From Anaspis maculata (lineage: Eukaryota; Arthropoda; Insecta; Coleoptera; Scraptiidae): a DNA stretch of 64,000 nucleotides. Shown here piece after piece: positions 1 through 11,279 of the stretch. Every line of letters starts with the position of its first letter. Position 1 is the first letter of the stretch. Under the pieces are notes generated by a model, which ran no database searches, had not been told where the DNA came from, and worked only from the letters and a program-made list of their open reading frames with translations. The DNA lies in assembly GCA_949128115.1 (NCBI GenBank), contig OX421963.1, forward strand, positions 35,261,979-35,325,978. Direction: 5' to 3'. A program made the position numbers and the translations under genes.

Positions 1-71
1 AACCGACCCGCATTAGACACGAACAAGACAACCCACCAGACGGTCAATGACCTTTACCAATTGCAGTGAAT

Positions 72-1968
72 AAATGTATTTGCACATGAGAAGTGCTCAA
101 TTGGGTGAATATTAGGCAGTTTTTACTGAATTTAAAAAATCATCCCTCAATCTGTTCGGTCAGAAAAACCCGACCGACCGTGCATTTGCAAAAATCCGAT
201 CAAAATGAAACTTAGCACATGTGAAAAGCTCACTCGAGGGGATTTTAGGCAGTTTTTACCGAATTAAAGAAATCATCCCTTATTCTGGTCGGTCAGAAAA
301 AGTCGACCGACCGGGCATTTGCAATAATCCGATCGGGATGAAACTTGGCACATGTAAAATGCTCACTCGGGGGGATATTAGGCAGTTTTTACGGAATTAA
401 AAAAATCATCCCTTATTCTGGTCGGTCAGAAAAAGTCGACCGACCGGGCATTTGCAATAATCCGATCGGGATGAAACTTGGCACATGTGAAAAGCTCACT
501 CGGGGGGATATTAGGCAGTTTTTACCGAATTAAAAAAATCATCCCTTATTCTGGTCGGTCAGAAAAAGTCGACCGACCGGGCATTTGCAATAATCCGATC
601 GGGATGAAACTTGGCACATGTAAAATGCTCACTCGGGGGGGTATTAGGCAGTTTTTACCGAATCAAAAAAATCATCCCTTATTCTGGTCGGTCAGAAAAA
701 GTCGACCGACCGGGCATTTGCAATAATCCGATCGGGATGAAACTTGACACATGTAAGAAGCTCACTCGGGGGGATATTAGGCAGTTTTTACCGAATTATA
801 AAAATCATCCCTTATTCTGGTCGGTCAGAAAAAGTCGACCGACCGGGCATTTGCAATAATCCGATCGGGATGAAACTTGGCACATATGAAAAGCTCACTC
901 GGGGGGATTTTAGGCAGTTTTTACCGAATTAAAAAAATCATCCCTCATTCTGGTCGGTCAGAAAAAGTCGACCGACCGGGCATTTGCAATAATCTGATCG
1001 GGATGAAACTTGGCACATGTGAAAAGCTCACTCGGGGGGATATTAGGCAGTTTTTACCGAATTAAAAAAATCATCCCTTATTCTGGTCGGTCAGAAAAAG
1101 TCGACCGACCGGGCATTTGCAATAATCCGATCGGGATGAAACTTGACACATGTAAAAAGCTCACTCGGGGGGATATTAGGCAGTTTTTACCGAATTAAAA
1201 AATCATCCCTTATTCTGGTCGGTCAGAAAAAGTCGACCGACCGGGCATTTGCAATAATCCGATCGGGATGAAACTTGACACATGTAAAAAGCTCACTCGG
1301 GGGGATATTAGGCAGTTTTTACCGAATTAAAAAAATCATCCCTTATTCTGGTCGGTCAGAAAAAGTCGACCGACCGGGCATTTGCAATAATCCGATCGGG
1401 ATGAAACTTGGCACATGTAAAAAGCTCACTCGGGGGGATATTAGGTAGTTTTTACCGGATTAAAAAAATCATCCCTTATTCTGGTCGGTCAGAAAAACCC
1501 GACCGTCCGGGCATTTGCAACGACCAGATCGGGATGAAACTTGCCACATGTGAAGAGCTCACTTGGGTGGATAATTGTTTATTTTTACCGAACTCAAGAA
1601 ATCATCCCCTAATCTGGTTGGTCGAAAAAAGCCAACCGACCGGGCATTTGCAACGACCAGATCGGGATGAAACTTGGCACATGTAAAGAACTCACTTGGG
1701 TGTATATTTGGTCATTTTCACCAAATTGAAAAAATCATCCCCTTATCTGATCGGCCGGAAAAAGCCAACCGACCGGGCATTTGCAACGACCAGATCGGGA
1801 TGAAACTTGGCACATGTAAAGAACTCACTTGGGTGTATATTTGGTCATTTTCACCAAATTGAAAAAATCATCCCCTTATCTGATCGGCCGGAAAAAGCCA
1901 ACCGACCGGGCATTTGCAACGACCAGATCGAGATGAAACTTGGCACATGTGAAAAGCTCACTGTGTGA
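72..1968 (+). repeat. Left 133-bp satellite array, about 14 copies
   Basis: A 133-bp unit repeats head to tail; landmark words such as GGGATGAAACTTGGCACATG recur every 133 bases from about 330 to 1930. Each unit contains the dyad GGTCGGTC-N10-GACCGACC. Central copies differ by only a few bases, while copies at both edges (before about 210 and after about 1490) are much more diverged, as expected when unequal exchange homogenises the interior of an array. Because 133 is 3x44+1, the short open frames seen in every unit shift frame from copy to copy, so they are not evidence of a protein. Confidence 0.95.
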
Positions 1969-2330
1969 ACTTGCTCGAACAGGCCGATTTTTAAAAGCGC
2001 CAAATCATTTCCTTCAAGCCCTTGACCCTCAACCTCTTAAGCGTCCAACAATTTTTACGATAGATCTGAACACAGTTTTTGACAACCTTTCTAACGAACT
2101 CTCACAAACCATAGGATGCGATTTAAAAAATACTAAGGGTGGCTGGGGGCTAAGAGGTTGACGGTATATCATAAAACGTATTATGGAGAAACGACTAAGG
2201 TACCGTTTTTAGAAATGGACCTGTTCGAGCGTTTTTTGGAAAAAATATGGTAATGAAATGAATCATGAACTTTGTTCCGAACTTCAAAGTAACCCTGGGG
2301 TGTCTCAAAACTTCATGCTGAAGCATTTGA
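1969..2330. repeat. Loop segment, first copy of a direct repeat
   Basis: About 2040-2165 (dACAGTTTTTGACAAcCTTTC, then TTTAAAAAATACTAAGGGtGG) is repeated in the same orientation at about 2340-2450 with roughly 80% identity by eye and a spacing near 295 bases. Both copies end in a GGGG(T/C)..AAGnGGTTGA segment. No coding potential is convincing. Confidence 0.5.
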
Positions 2331-2454
2331 TCTAATTTTCAATGGTAGATTTGAATACATCAGTTTTTGACAAGCTTTCCAATGAGCACCCACAAAGCCA
2401 TAGAGTGCCATTTAAAAAAATACTAAGGGCGGCTAGGGGTCAAGGGGTTGAATT

Positions 2455-2712
2455 ACCTAATCATGAAAGTCAGCTTGAAAATCAGAATGGTCGTACTAGA
2501 CCAACAGTAAGTTCCAAGTTTCATGAAAATCGTTCCACTAATAAGAGATTTTAATATGGCAGCCAAGATGGCGGAGAATCATGAAATTCGGCTTGAAAAT
2601 AGGAATGATCGTACTAGACACGGATTCGTTTCAAGTTTAGTGACAATCGTTCCACTAATAATAAGAAATTTCAATATGGCAGCCAAGATGGCGGCGGAAT
2701 TAAGAAAGCCAA
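2455..2712 (+). repeat. Two tandem copies of a 120-bp unit
   Basis: About 2461-2580 and 2581-2700 share CATGAAA, CAGCTTGAAAATCAGAATG-like, GTACTAGA, ATCGTTCCACTAATAA and ATATGGCAGCCAAGATGGCGG in the same order and orientation. This is a simple tandem duplication inside the loop of the giant foldback. The AAGATGGCGG block also appears near 13240 and 14010 in unrelated elements. Confidence 0.7.
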
Positions 2713-3034
2713 TCTGCCTATTTGGTCTTTGGGGACCTAAGCTATCCATCGTCTTAGGTTCAATTTTTAAGGGCTGTAGCTTCATTTCCCGAAGGAAAGT
2801 TCAACTTTCTTCGAAGTGCACAGGAGATCTCTGTTTTTTGATAATAAATGATAACGATGTATGAATAACAAAAATAGTGAACATTGGCCACCCTTGAGGA
2901 CGTCAGCTATCCATCGGAAAAAGTTCCAAGGTTCTTGCTTCAATTCTCGAGGAGTACAGCATCTTAATTTCTACACGGTCAGACAGACAGACATAAAGAC
3001 AAACCGGCCACATAAGCGTCATTATGTTATTTAT

Positions 3035-3180
3035 ATAATAGTATATCATTATACGAGTTTAATAAGACGAACTTGGTCACACGACTGTTTTTCGTCGGGG
3101 CCCGACGAACGCAGTGAGAAGGGTCCCAAAGAAAGGAGTGTGACGAAACGTCTTATTAAACGAGTGTAATATACTATTTT
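3035..3180. mobile_element. Short foldback MITE
   Basis: The left arm TATATCATTATACGAGTTTA with AATAAGACGA (about 3035-3071) is complementary to CGTCTTATTAAACGAGTGTA with ATATACTATTT (about 3149-3180). The loop contains the perfect palindrome CGTCGGGGCCCGACG. As RNA this would form a stem of about 35 bp. The element ends are TA-rich, so no target duplication can be picked out. Confidence 0.7.
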
Positions 3181-3257
3181 ATCTATTTTGCCGCAAATAT
3201 TTGGAAGAAATTCGAAAATTCCAGAGGTGGAAATGCCTTTCAGTATCATAAAAGTCA

Positions 3258-5142
3258 AGCGCTAGTAGCCCAGGCATTTTAGTCGGAAAATCGTGGTAAC
3301 CCGTAACAAATTCCCTCAAAGCTGAATTTTGGTATATATGTTCTATTGGACCTACGGAACAACATATCAAAATACTCGGACTTACACCCTCGTGCGTCCT
3401 TTGATTTTCATCCTCAAAGGTCAAGTTCTAAGAATTAGAGAGATACCTATCTCCAAGCTGATCCTGCAAGTGAACGGAGTATCCGATCGATATAAGATAT
3501 GTTTCAAATGAACAAAAGAGATTTGTTGTTAGTGCCTAAGTGTGTGAGGGAGCCTTTGTAACTCTTCCGATTGGTTAGTTCTGCGGGAAAGGCGGCTGAG
3601 TATTAATTTGTCGCCTGGATATTCCAGGAAATACCATGTGAGAATTTAAAGCCTCAAGCAATGTCGCACAAAGTTGAATATTGATATATAACTGGTATGA
3701 TCCCTAAGGAAGAACATATCAAAATATTTGGACTTACATCTCTGTGCCTCTTACGATTTTGGGGCTTTGAATATCTAGTCAAAAAATTCACCCAGACACT
3801 TTTCTCTAAAACTGTTCCTGTGGACGAACCAATCATTTTAACAATATAGGGTGGGTCTCAAAGGAAACACGGTATATTGTTGCCTATGAAGTGGACTCCG
3901 GTAGCCATGAAACATTTCTGCTTGATAGTGGCGTGAATAGCACGCGCAAGGTGGAGTTTCTCTCCTGGATCTTTGAATGAGAAACATGTAAGAATATTTT
4001 GTGATGGCCAATAAAGCTGAGCATTGTTAATAGGTTCTTCTTCCCATCTTCGAAACAGAGCCAAGTGATGAGACCGATGAGTGAACAGTTGATATTCACA
4101 GTGCTCATCCCGAAAATAATGAATTCTCTACAAAAAAATGTGGTTTCTTCATTTAGGGGCATCATTGTCTGAAGCTGTCAAAAATAAAAATTACCGACAA
4201 ATCCTATATTTATGTTTATCTTGGACGAAAACAGCATCAATTGCTTACGCCTATTTATATTACGAAGTCAGAGCATCAATTTTTTATTAAACAAGTTTTA
4301 CACCTACTTTTTTTTCTGAAAATGGAATAACGGCTACAGAAAAGATGATTTTATGATTCTATTGCCCGATAGATACAATAGCTTTTGGTATTTTCTGATA
4401 GAGGAAGAACTTCGCTTAGTATTACACACAAAAACAGTGGAACCGCTCCATCATTCATCAGTAAAAAAAAGAACAGCAAAAATTGAATGCATTTTTGGGA
4501 GAAAATTGGGCATATAATCACTTTCACAACAGATCAATTTTCTGATCTTGTAATGATACAGGCACATTGTTTTCATCGTTTTCAGGTATAAAATGGTTAG
4601 GAACAATAAATTCTGTTGGAAATACTCAATTGGGATGATTCTAACCATACGGAAACCAAAATTACAAATCGACAATTTCAGATGGCAAAAATCGTCGTTT
4701 TTTCAGTAAAACTTGTTTAATCGTGTTTCAATTCAAATTTAAACACCATATTTGATATCAGAGGCCAAGATTTAGTTAGAAACGATACCACACTTGCCGA
4801 TATCAATTCGAGGTTTTTGAGAGACAAACAAAATAAATTTTGCCGATCTTCTTTTTTTTCCAGGCAACCCAAACCACTTATCAACAATTCAAACGTCAAG
4901 CAAATATTGTGAAGCCTTGAGGCATCTAAATATGATTTTTTTCATTTATATAAGCTACAGGGTGTCATTTACGCATTTAAAATGGAAATATTTAGCCCCT
5001 CCCCCCCACAATCAATGACGCACAAGGGTGTGCCACCGAGTATTTTGATATGTTATTCCTTAGGTCTTACAAGGCCCGTATACCAAATTTCAGCTTTGTG
5101 GGAATTTGTTGCGGGTTAAAACCTAATATGCCTGGGCTATAG
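3258..5142. mobile_element. Diverged 1.9-kb foldback element
   Basis: About 3258-3430 (TAGCCCAGGCATTTTAG, AACAAATTCCCTCAAAGCTG) matches about 4995-5142 in inverted orientation (CAGCTTTGTGGGAATTTGTT, AATATGCCTGGGCTATAG). A third related segment at about 3660-3760 lies in the same orientation as the left arm. The motif TACAGGGTGT occurs near 4959, just inside the right arm. The interior (3830-4940) has no convincing gene. A further relative lies at about 33110-33215, in the second large TMX1 intron. Confidence 0.55.
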
Positions 5143-5502
5143 TACCACACGGGTTTGCGTGTCGAAAAGTGGCCAGTACGATACGGGAATAGATAAAAAA
5201 TGTTTTTCAACTGATTTCGACCTACTGAACACGAATATCGGGTTTATTTTTGAATTAAAACAATTCTTTTTATCGAAAAACCGAAAAAATGGTAGTCACA
5301 TGATTTTTCGTGATACCTGCCTATTTTTTTTTTTTTATTGAACGAACATGTTTGATAGTTTGAGTGACATTATCTTTCAGGTACCAAGTATTGGCTATTT
5401 CAAAATGTTAAAAAATAGTGTTTTTTCACTACTAGCCGTAAAGTACATGATTATTAACCTGTTCCTCAACTAGGATGGCCATTTTGGAGTAGTAAAAAAA
5501 CT

Positions 5503-5602
5503 CTATATAAACCACGGTCTAGAAAATTATTATAGCTTCAGCGCCTTATATCATATCTGGCGCGCTTCAGCTATAATAATACTTTCTAAACCTTGGTATA
5601 TA
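5503..5602. repeat. Short hairpin repeat
   Basis: TATATAAACCACGGTCTAGA with AAATTATTATAGCTTCAGCG is complementary to CGCTTCAGCTATAATAATAC with TTTCTAAACCTTGGTATATA. The arms are about 40 bases and the loop about 20 bases (5541-5560), so this is a small MITE or other inverted repeat. The 350 bases before it (5143-5502) show nothing recognisable. Confidence 0.65.
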
Positions 5603-5619
5603 ATATACTATTATGGCAC

Positions 5620-6155
5620 GCAAATTTGTAGGGCCGCGTATGCGCCGAGCCGTAGCTTTGTCAAAAATTCATAACAATTAACCCGACGGTCGTATCGAAG
5701 TGGAGTTTTTGTTGAAAGAAAGTTCAAATTGTTCTATAAATATAATCCCTTACACGTAGTGATGTATATTCATAAGAACATGTAGTTATCCGCATATCGC
5801 AATTTTCTACATCTAAATGCGAATTCCAGCACTTGATCGGCGAAGCCGCCTCACACCAAAACCAAAATGTTATTATTGTAATTATTTCGGGAAGATTTTT
5901 CTTGGTTCGTGTACCAAGGCCATGAGCTACCCATTCGAGTTGAAATATTTTCTGTATTGGATTTCGTTTTGTTCGGAGGAAAGTATATCCAGCACCAGCA
6001 AGCAACGGATAATCATTTGCAGCCGAGCCGTAGCTTCGGAGTCATTTTCAAAAATACACAACTATTGACCTGTACCTCGCACCGATGTGGAATTTTTATT
6101 GAAATGAAATTAAAATTCTCCTCTCAATATAACTCCGCATTTGTATTATTGTAAA
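5620..6155. repeat. Diverged dispersed repeat, two direct copies
   Basis: About 5640-5755 (GCCGAGCCGTAGCTTTGTCA through AATATAATCCCTTACACGTA) is similar to about 6020-6135 (GCCGAGCCGTAGCTTCGGAG through AATATAACTCCGCATTTG). Between them 5860-5945 carries TTTTCTTGGTTCGTGTACCA, AGGCCATGAGCTACCCATTC, a segment that recurs near 6655 and 27378. These are fragments of one dispersed family. Confidence 0.55.
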
Positions 6156-6180
6156 ATGATAAGATCGGGTATTCCTTCGC

Positions 6181-6536
6181 CAGTGGCGTATTTATGGGGG
6201 TGGCATGGGAGGCATGTGCCCCCTCCCCCTATCTATCTGTGATAATAATAAGAAGAAGGTATACTGGCAAAAGAACAGGCGCGCTTCAATAATGTTGAAA
6301 ATTCAAAAATGTATACTTAATTTAGTTGTATAATACGTAATAAGGTTCTACCCTTCTACACAATAATTACTATTAGTCAAAATCTTTGCTATTTATTGAT
6401 GGATTGAGGCATTTTGTCTGCCTTCTGTTCAGCCCTCCCCCCCTCCCCCGCAAACACCTTCTCTTCTCACGTAACTTTATTAAAAAAAATTAACCTTGCC
6501 CCCCCCCCCCATCACAAATCTCTAAATACGCCACTG
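6181..6536. mobile_element. 356-bp hAT-like MITE
   Basis: The element begins CAGTGGCGTATTTA and ends TAAATACGCCACTG, a perfect 14-bp terminal inverted repeat with the CAGNGGCG start common in hAT elements. The flanking octamers, TCCTTCGC on the left and TTTTTCGC on the right, agree at six of eight positions, as expected for an old 8-bp hAT target duplication. The interior is C-rich near both ends and has no transposase. Confidence 0.8.
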
Positions 6537-6559
6537 TTTTTCGCATATGTGATAACTTT

Positions 6560-6850
6560 CGAGATCAGGCCGGCTTCTGAAATGCAGCATTCAACATCGA
6601 TGCCGCGCCACACTAAATTGTTATTATTGTAATTGTTTATCATTATTTCGCCAAAATTTTTCTTGGTTTAGGATACAAGGTCATGAGCTACCCATTGGAA
6701 CGAAAATGTTTCGCAAAAACCTTTTCGTTTAGGACTAGATGCTGTGACAGACGGACAGACAGACGAACGGACGGAAGGACGGACGGACAGACGGACAAAG
6801 CGAGGACAAGAGCGCCTTCCCGTTTGGAATGCGCTGAAAAGTAGGTAGGT
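6560..6850 (+). repeat. Dispersed repeat with GACG microsatellite
   Basis: The segment runs AAATTTTTCTTGGTTTAGGA, AAGGTCATGAGCTACCCATT, GGACTAGATGCTGTGACAGA, then an imperfect (GGAC/AGAC)n tract at about 6740-6800, then AAAGCGAGGACAAGAGCGCC TTCCCGTTTGGAATGCGCTG. The same order of blocks is seen at 27370-27610, and fragments occur at 19700-19780 and, inverted, at about 31050-31240. It is a repeat family that carries an internal hypervariable tetranucleotide tract. Confidence 0.65.
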
Positions 6851-6905
6851 ACAAGTAGCGGTACAGCGTTTTCGGGAACCAGGCCAAGACCCTTGAGCGC
6901 AGATA

Positions 6906-7205
6906 TCATTGTTTCGTGCCGACACCTTTGTATTCTGCCACCGTCGCTTCTAATGGTTTTATTGCCCCAAAATTCAGGTAGATGAGTAGTTGACCAATCA
7001 TAGTAAGGAAATAAAGAATGATTGAGAAGTGTTGAATGAAAATAAATAGATTTTTAATTTTTCTTTGCCGGATTTCATCAACATTGGAGGGAAAGCAGGC
7101 CTTCTCATATAGGCAATTACCTTTTCTCACAGCTTGTGCGCAGGTATTGGGGTATTGAGATTCAAAAATAATCGCGTGTTTGGAGCCATGTGTGAATTCA
7201 TGCAA
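6906..7205 (-). other. Open frame with HEFTH motif, uncertain
   Basis: On the minus strand an open frame runs out of the last satellite unit into unique sequence and ends at 6906. The unique part reads EILLHEFTHGSKHAI, then CAQAVRKGNCLYEKACFPS, then a hydrophobic stretch of about 25 residues. HEFTH fits the HExxH zinc-protease pattern, but five residues are weak evidence and no third metal ligand can be assigned. There is a possible donor (AAAG|GTAATT) after the CAQAVRK codons. It is the only segment in the giant foldback loop that looks even slightly coding. It may equally be chance. Confidence 0.2.
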
Positions 7206-10200
7206 CAATATCTCATGTCTAATATCCACCCAAGTGAGCTCTTTACATGCGCCAAGTTTCATCCCGATCGGGTTTTTGCAAATGCCCGGTCGGTCGAGTT
7301 TTTCTGACCGACCAGAATAGGGGATGATTTTTTGGATTCGGTAAAAATTGCCTAATATCCACCCGAGTGAGCTTCTTACATGTGCCAAGTTTCATCCCGA
7401 TTGAATTTTTGCAAATGCCCGGTCGGTCGAGTTTTTCTGACCGACCAGAATAGGGGATGATTTTTTGGATTCGGTGAAAATTGCCTAATATCCACCCGAG
7501 TGAGCTTTTTACATGTGCCAAGTTTCATTCCGATTGAATTTTTGCAAATGCCCGGTCGGTCGAGTTTTTCTGACCGACCAGAATAGGGGATGATTTTTTG
7601 GATTCGGTGAAAATTGCCTAATATCCACCCGAGTGAGCTTTTTACATGTGCCAAGTTTCATTCCGATTGAATTTTTGCAAATGCCCGGTCGGTCGAGTTT
7701 TTCTGACCGACCAGAATAGGGGATGATTTTTTTGATTCGGTAAAAATTGCCTAATATCCACCCGAGTGAGCTTCTTACATGTGCCAAGTTTCATCCCGAT
7801 TGAATTTTTGCAAATGCCCGGTCGGTCGAGTTTTTCTGACCGACCAGAATAGGGGATGATTTTTTGGATTCGGTGAAAATTGCCTAATATCCACCCGAGT
7901 GAGCTTTTTACATGTGCCAAGTTTCATTCCGATTGAATTTTTGCAAATGCCCGGTCGGTCGAGTTTTTCTGACCGACCAGAATAGGGGATGATTTTTTGG
8001 ATTCGGTAAAAATTGCCTAATATCCACCCGAGTGAGCTTCTTACATGTGCCAAGTTTCATCCCGATTGAATTTTTGCAAATGCCCGGTCGGTCGAGTTTT
8101 TCTGACCGACCAGAATAGGGGATGATTTTTTGGATTCGGTGAAAATTGCCTAATATCCACCCGAGTGAGCTTTTTACATGTGCCAAGTTTCATTCCGATT
8201 GAATTTTTGCAAATGCCCGGTCGGTCGAGTTTTTCTGACCGACCAGAATAGGGGATGATTTTTTGGATTCGGTGAAAATTGCCTAATATCCACCCGAGTG
8301 AGCTTTTTACATGTGCCAAGTTTCATTCCGATTGAATTTTTGCAAATGCCCGGTCGGTCGAGTTTTTCTGACCGACCAGAATAGGGGATGATTTTTTTGA
8401 TTCGGTAAAAAGTGCCTAATATCTACCCGAGTGAGCTTCTTACATGTGCCAAGTTTCATTCCGATTGAATTTTTGCAAATGCCCGGTCGGTCGAGTTTTT
8501 CTGACCGACCAGAATAGGGGATGATTTTTTGGATTCGGTGAAAATTGCCTAATATCCACCCGAGTGAGCTTTTTACATGTGCCAAGTTTCATTCCGATTG
8601 AATTTTTGCAAATGCCCGGTCAGTCGAGTTTTTCTGACCGACCAGAATAGGGGATGATTTTTTTGATTCGGTAAAAAGTGCCTAATATCCACCCGAGTGA
8701 GCTTTTTACATGTGCCAAGTTTCATTCCGATTGAATTTTTGCAAATGCCCGGTCGGTCGAGTTTTTCTGACCGACCAGAATAGGGGATGATTTTTTGGAT
8801 TCGGTAAAAATTGCCTAATATACACCCGAGTGAGCTTTTTACATGTGCCAAGTTTCATTCCGATTGAATTTTTGCAAATGCCCGGTCGGTCGAGTTTTTC
8901 TGACCGACCAGAATAGGGGATGATTTTTTGGATTCCGTAAAAATTGCCTAATATCCATCCGAGTGAGCTTTTTACATGTGCCAAGTTTCATTTCGATTGA
9001 ATTTTTGCAAATGCCCGGTCGGTCGAGTTTTTCTGACCGACCAGAATAGGGGATGATTTTTTTGATTTGGTAAAAAGTGCCTAATATCCACCCGAGTGAG
9101 CTTCTTACATGTGCCAAGTTTCATTCCGATTGAATTTTTGCAAATGCCCGGTCGGTCGAGTTTTTCTGACCGACCAGAATAGGGGATGATTTTTTGGATT
9201 CGGTAAAAATTGCCTAATATCCACCCGAGTGAGATTTTTACATGTGCCAAGTTTCATTCCGATTGAATTTTTGCAAATGCCCGGTCGGTCGAGTTTTTCT
9301 GACCGACCAGAATAGGGGATGATTTTTTTGATTCGGTAAAAAGTGCCTTATATCCACCCGAGTGAGCTTTTCACATGTGCCAAGTTTCATTCCGATTGAA
9401 TTTTTGCAAATGCCCGGTCGGTCGAGTTTTTCTGACCGACCAGAATAGGGGATGATTTTTTGGATTCGGTAAAAATTGCCTAATATACACCCGAGTGAGC
9501 TTTTCACATGTGCCAAGTTTCATTCCGATTGAATTTTTGCAAATGCCCGGTCGGTCGAGTTTTTCTGACCGACCAGAATAGGGGATGATTTTTTGGATTC
9601 CGTAAAAAGTGCCTAATATCCACCCGAGTGAGCTTCTTACATGTGCCAAGTTTCATTCCGATTGAATTTTTGCAAATGCATGGTCGGTCGAGTTTTTCTG
9701 ACCGACCAGAATAGGGGATGATTTTTTGGATTCGGTAAAAATTGCCTAATATCCACCCGAGTGAGCTTTTTACATGTGCCAAGTTTCATTCCGATTGAAT
9801 TTTTGCAAATGCCCGGTCGGTCGAGTTTTTCTGACCGACCAGAATAGGGGATGATTTTTTTGATTCGGTAAAAAGTGCCTTATATCCACCCGAGTGAGCT
9901 TTTCACATGTGCCAAGTTTCATTCCGATTGAATTTTTGCAAATGCCCGGTCGGTCGAGTTTTTCTGACCGACCAGAATAGGGGATGATTTTTTGGATTCG
10001 GTAAAAATTGCCTAATATCCACCCGAGTGAGATTTTTACATGTGCCAAGTTTCATTCCGATTGAATTTTTGCAAATGCCCGGTCGGTCGAGTTTTTCTGA
10101 CCGACCAGAATAGGGGATGATTTTTTTGATTCGGTAAAAAGTGCCTTATATCCACCCGAGTGAGCTTTTTACATGTGCCAAGTTTCATTCCGATTGAATT

Positions 10201-10419
10201 TTTGCAAATGCCCGGTCGGTCGAGTTTTTCTGACCGACCAGAATAGGGGATGATTTTTTGGATTCGGTAAAAATTGCCTAATATCCACCCGAGTGAGCTT
10301 TTCACATGTGCCAAGTTTCATTCCGATTGAATTTTTGCAAATGCCCGGTCGGTCGAGTTTTTCTGACCGACCAGAATATAGGATGATTCTTTGAATTCGG
10401 TAAAAATTGCCCAATATCT
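7205..10419 (-). repeat. Right 133-bp satellite array, about 24 copies
   Basis: The same 133-bp unit as at 72-1968 in reverse orientation. Units are very homogeneous. Two interspersed variants differ in the linker (TTTTTTGGATTCGGTAAAAATTG versus TTTTTTTGATTCGGTAAAAAG), and one A/G site (GGTAAAA versus GGTGAAA) hints at higher-order units. Most units carry ATTCCGATTGAATTTTTGC, whereas the left array has AATAATCCGATCGGGATG, so each arm has homogenised separately. Confidence 0.95.
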
Positions 10420-10990
10420 TTTGTTTCCATGCCGTTTTTGTTAATCAGACCCCTTTTTGTCACTTACTATCATCATTATCATTCCCCCACAAACCAATAA
10501 ACAACCCGACGGAGTTTAACACCTCTAGTTACATTACCTCACCGTCTGTGTGCTGTGTTGGGTATATAAAGGTCATTGACCGTCTGGTCGGTTGTGTGGT
10601 CTGTAGTCGGTTGGTCGGTAAATTAGGTAGGTAAAGGTCATTGACTGTCTGGTCGGTTGTCTGGTCCGTTGGTCGGTGGTGAAGTCTTGTTCGTGTTTAA
10701 TGCAGGTCGGTTTAGCACTTCCTTCTACCTTCTGCTTACCTGATACCTACATATTTTTGTTCCAATGCCTTTCTCGCTAATTAGATTCCTTTTTGTCACT
10801 TTAAGGCCAGAAGGTTACATAACATCGTTGTCATCCCCCCCCACAAGCCAATAATCAACCCGACGAAGTTTAGCACCTCTACTTACATTCCGTCACGGTC
10901 TGTCTGTTTTCTGCATTGGGTAAAGGTCATTGACCGTCTGGTCGGTTGTCTGGTCGGTTGGTCGGTTGGTCGGTAAATTAGAAACTCCCG
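10419..10990. repeat. Two diverged 340-bp direct repeats with GGTCGGTT runs
   Basis: About 10420-10640 and 10756-10985 share TTGTT(C)CATGCC, CCCCTTTTTGTCACTT, CCACAAACCAATAA, CAACCCGACG, AAAGGTCATTGACCGTCTGG and GGTCGGTAAATTAG in the same order. Both end in clusters of GGTCGGTTG, the half-site that also forms the dyad in the 133-bp satellite. The first copy contains the sequence that pairs with bases 1-60. Confidence 0.7.
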
Positions 10991-11017
10991 TGACTAGTTC
11001 TGTGATGTGCCGGGCCT

Positions 11018-11172
11018 TCACAAGTCACACTGAAGTCTTTTAATTGTCACGCGAAAATACTGCACAAACTGCACTTCTATGTCCACAAATCGTTTGCCGG
11101 GTTGGCGCGCATCTTCTTTGGCCGCTTCCAAGTCCGCGATTACATGGACCGCCAATGCCGCGTTCAATGGAT
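11018..11172 (-). CDS. Small unassigned ORF, possible first exon
   Basis: A minus-strand frame starts at 11172 (MDPLNAALAVHVIADLEA, then AKEDARQPGKRFVDIEVQ) and stops at 11018 after about 51 residues. The acidic, helical-looking composition and the preceding stretch rich in GCCAAGTGACAG-type words are gene-like, but no family is recognised. No convincing splice donor was identified. The ATG context (AAAATGGA) is reasonable. It may be a pseudogene or chance. Confidence 0.25.
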
Positions 11173-11279
11173 CCATTTTTTCCAAATTATTTAAAGAAAC
11201 TTTCGAAAAATTGGAGATTGGAACGTAAAATTGAAATTTTTGAAAGGACGCAGTTGTAATTCCAATTTCCAATTGTCAA

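Larger units (their letters stand above)
1..10713. mobile_element. Giant foldback element with satellite arms
   Basis: The first 60 bases, ending in GGTCAATGACCTTTACC, recur inverted at about 10628-10713 (AGGTAAAGGTCATTGACTG, then TCTTGTTCGTGTTTAATGC). Inside them the same 133-bp satellite is arrayed on both sides in opposite orientation (72-1968 and 7205-10419), around a 5.2 kb loop. This is the architecture of Foldback/FB-type elements, where subterminal tandem repeats form the inverted arms. The right arm has about 210 extra bases between the array and the outer motif. No transposase is recognisable in the loop, so mobility is inferred from structure. The left end may lie outside the window. 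An alternative is two independent satellite blocks that happen to lie inverted. Confidence 0.6.

Noticed and set aside
72..10419. Rows of 62- and 92-codon frames, one per 133 bases, in both arrays
   Set aside because: They are the satellite unit read as protein. The period is not a multiple of three, so the frame rotates, and substitutions between units do not favour third positions.
7205..10419. Regular array that could be mistaken for a CRISPR locus
   Set aside because: The whole 133-bp unit is repeated with no unique spacers, and the window is eukaryotic.
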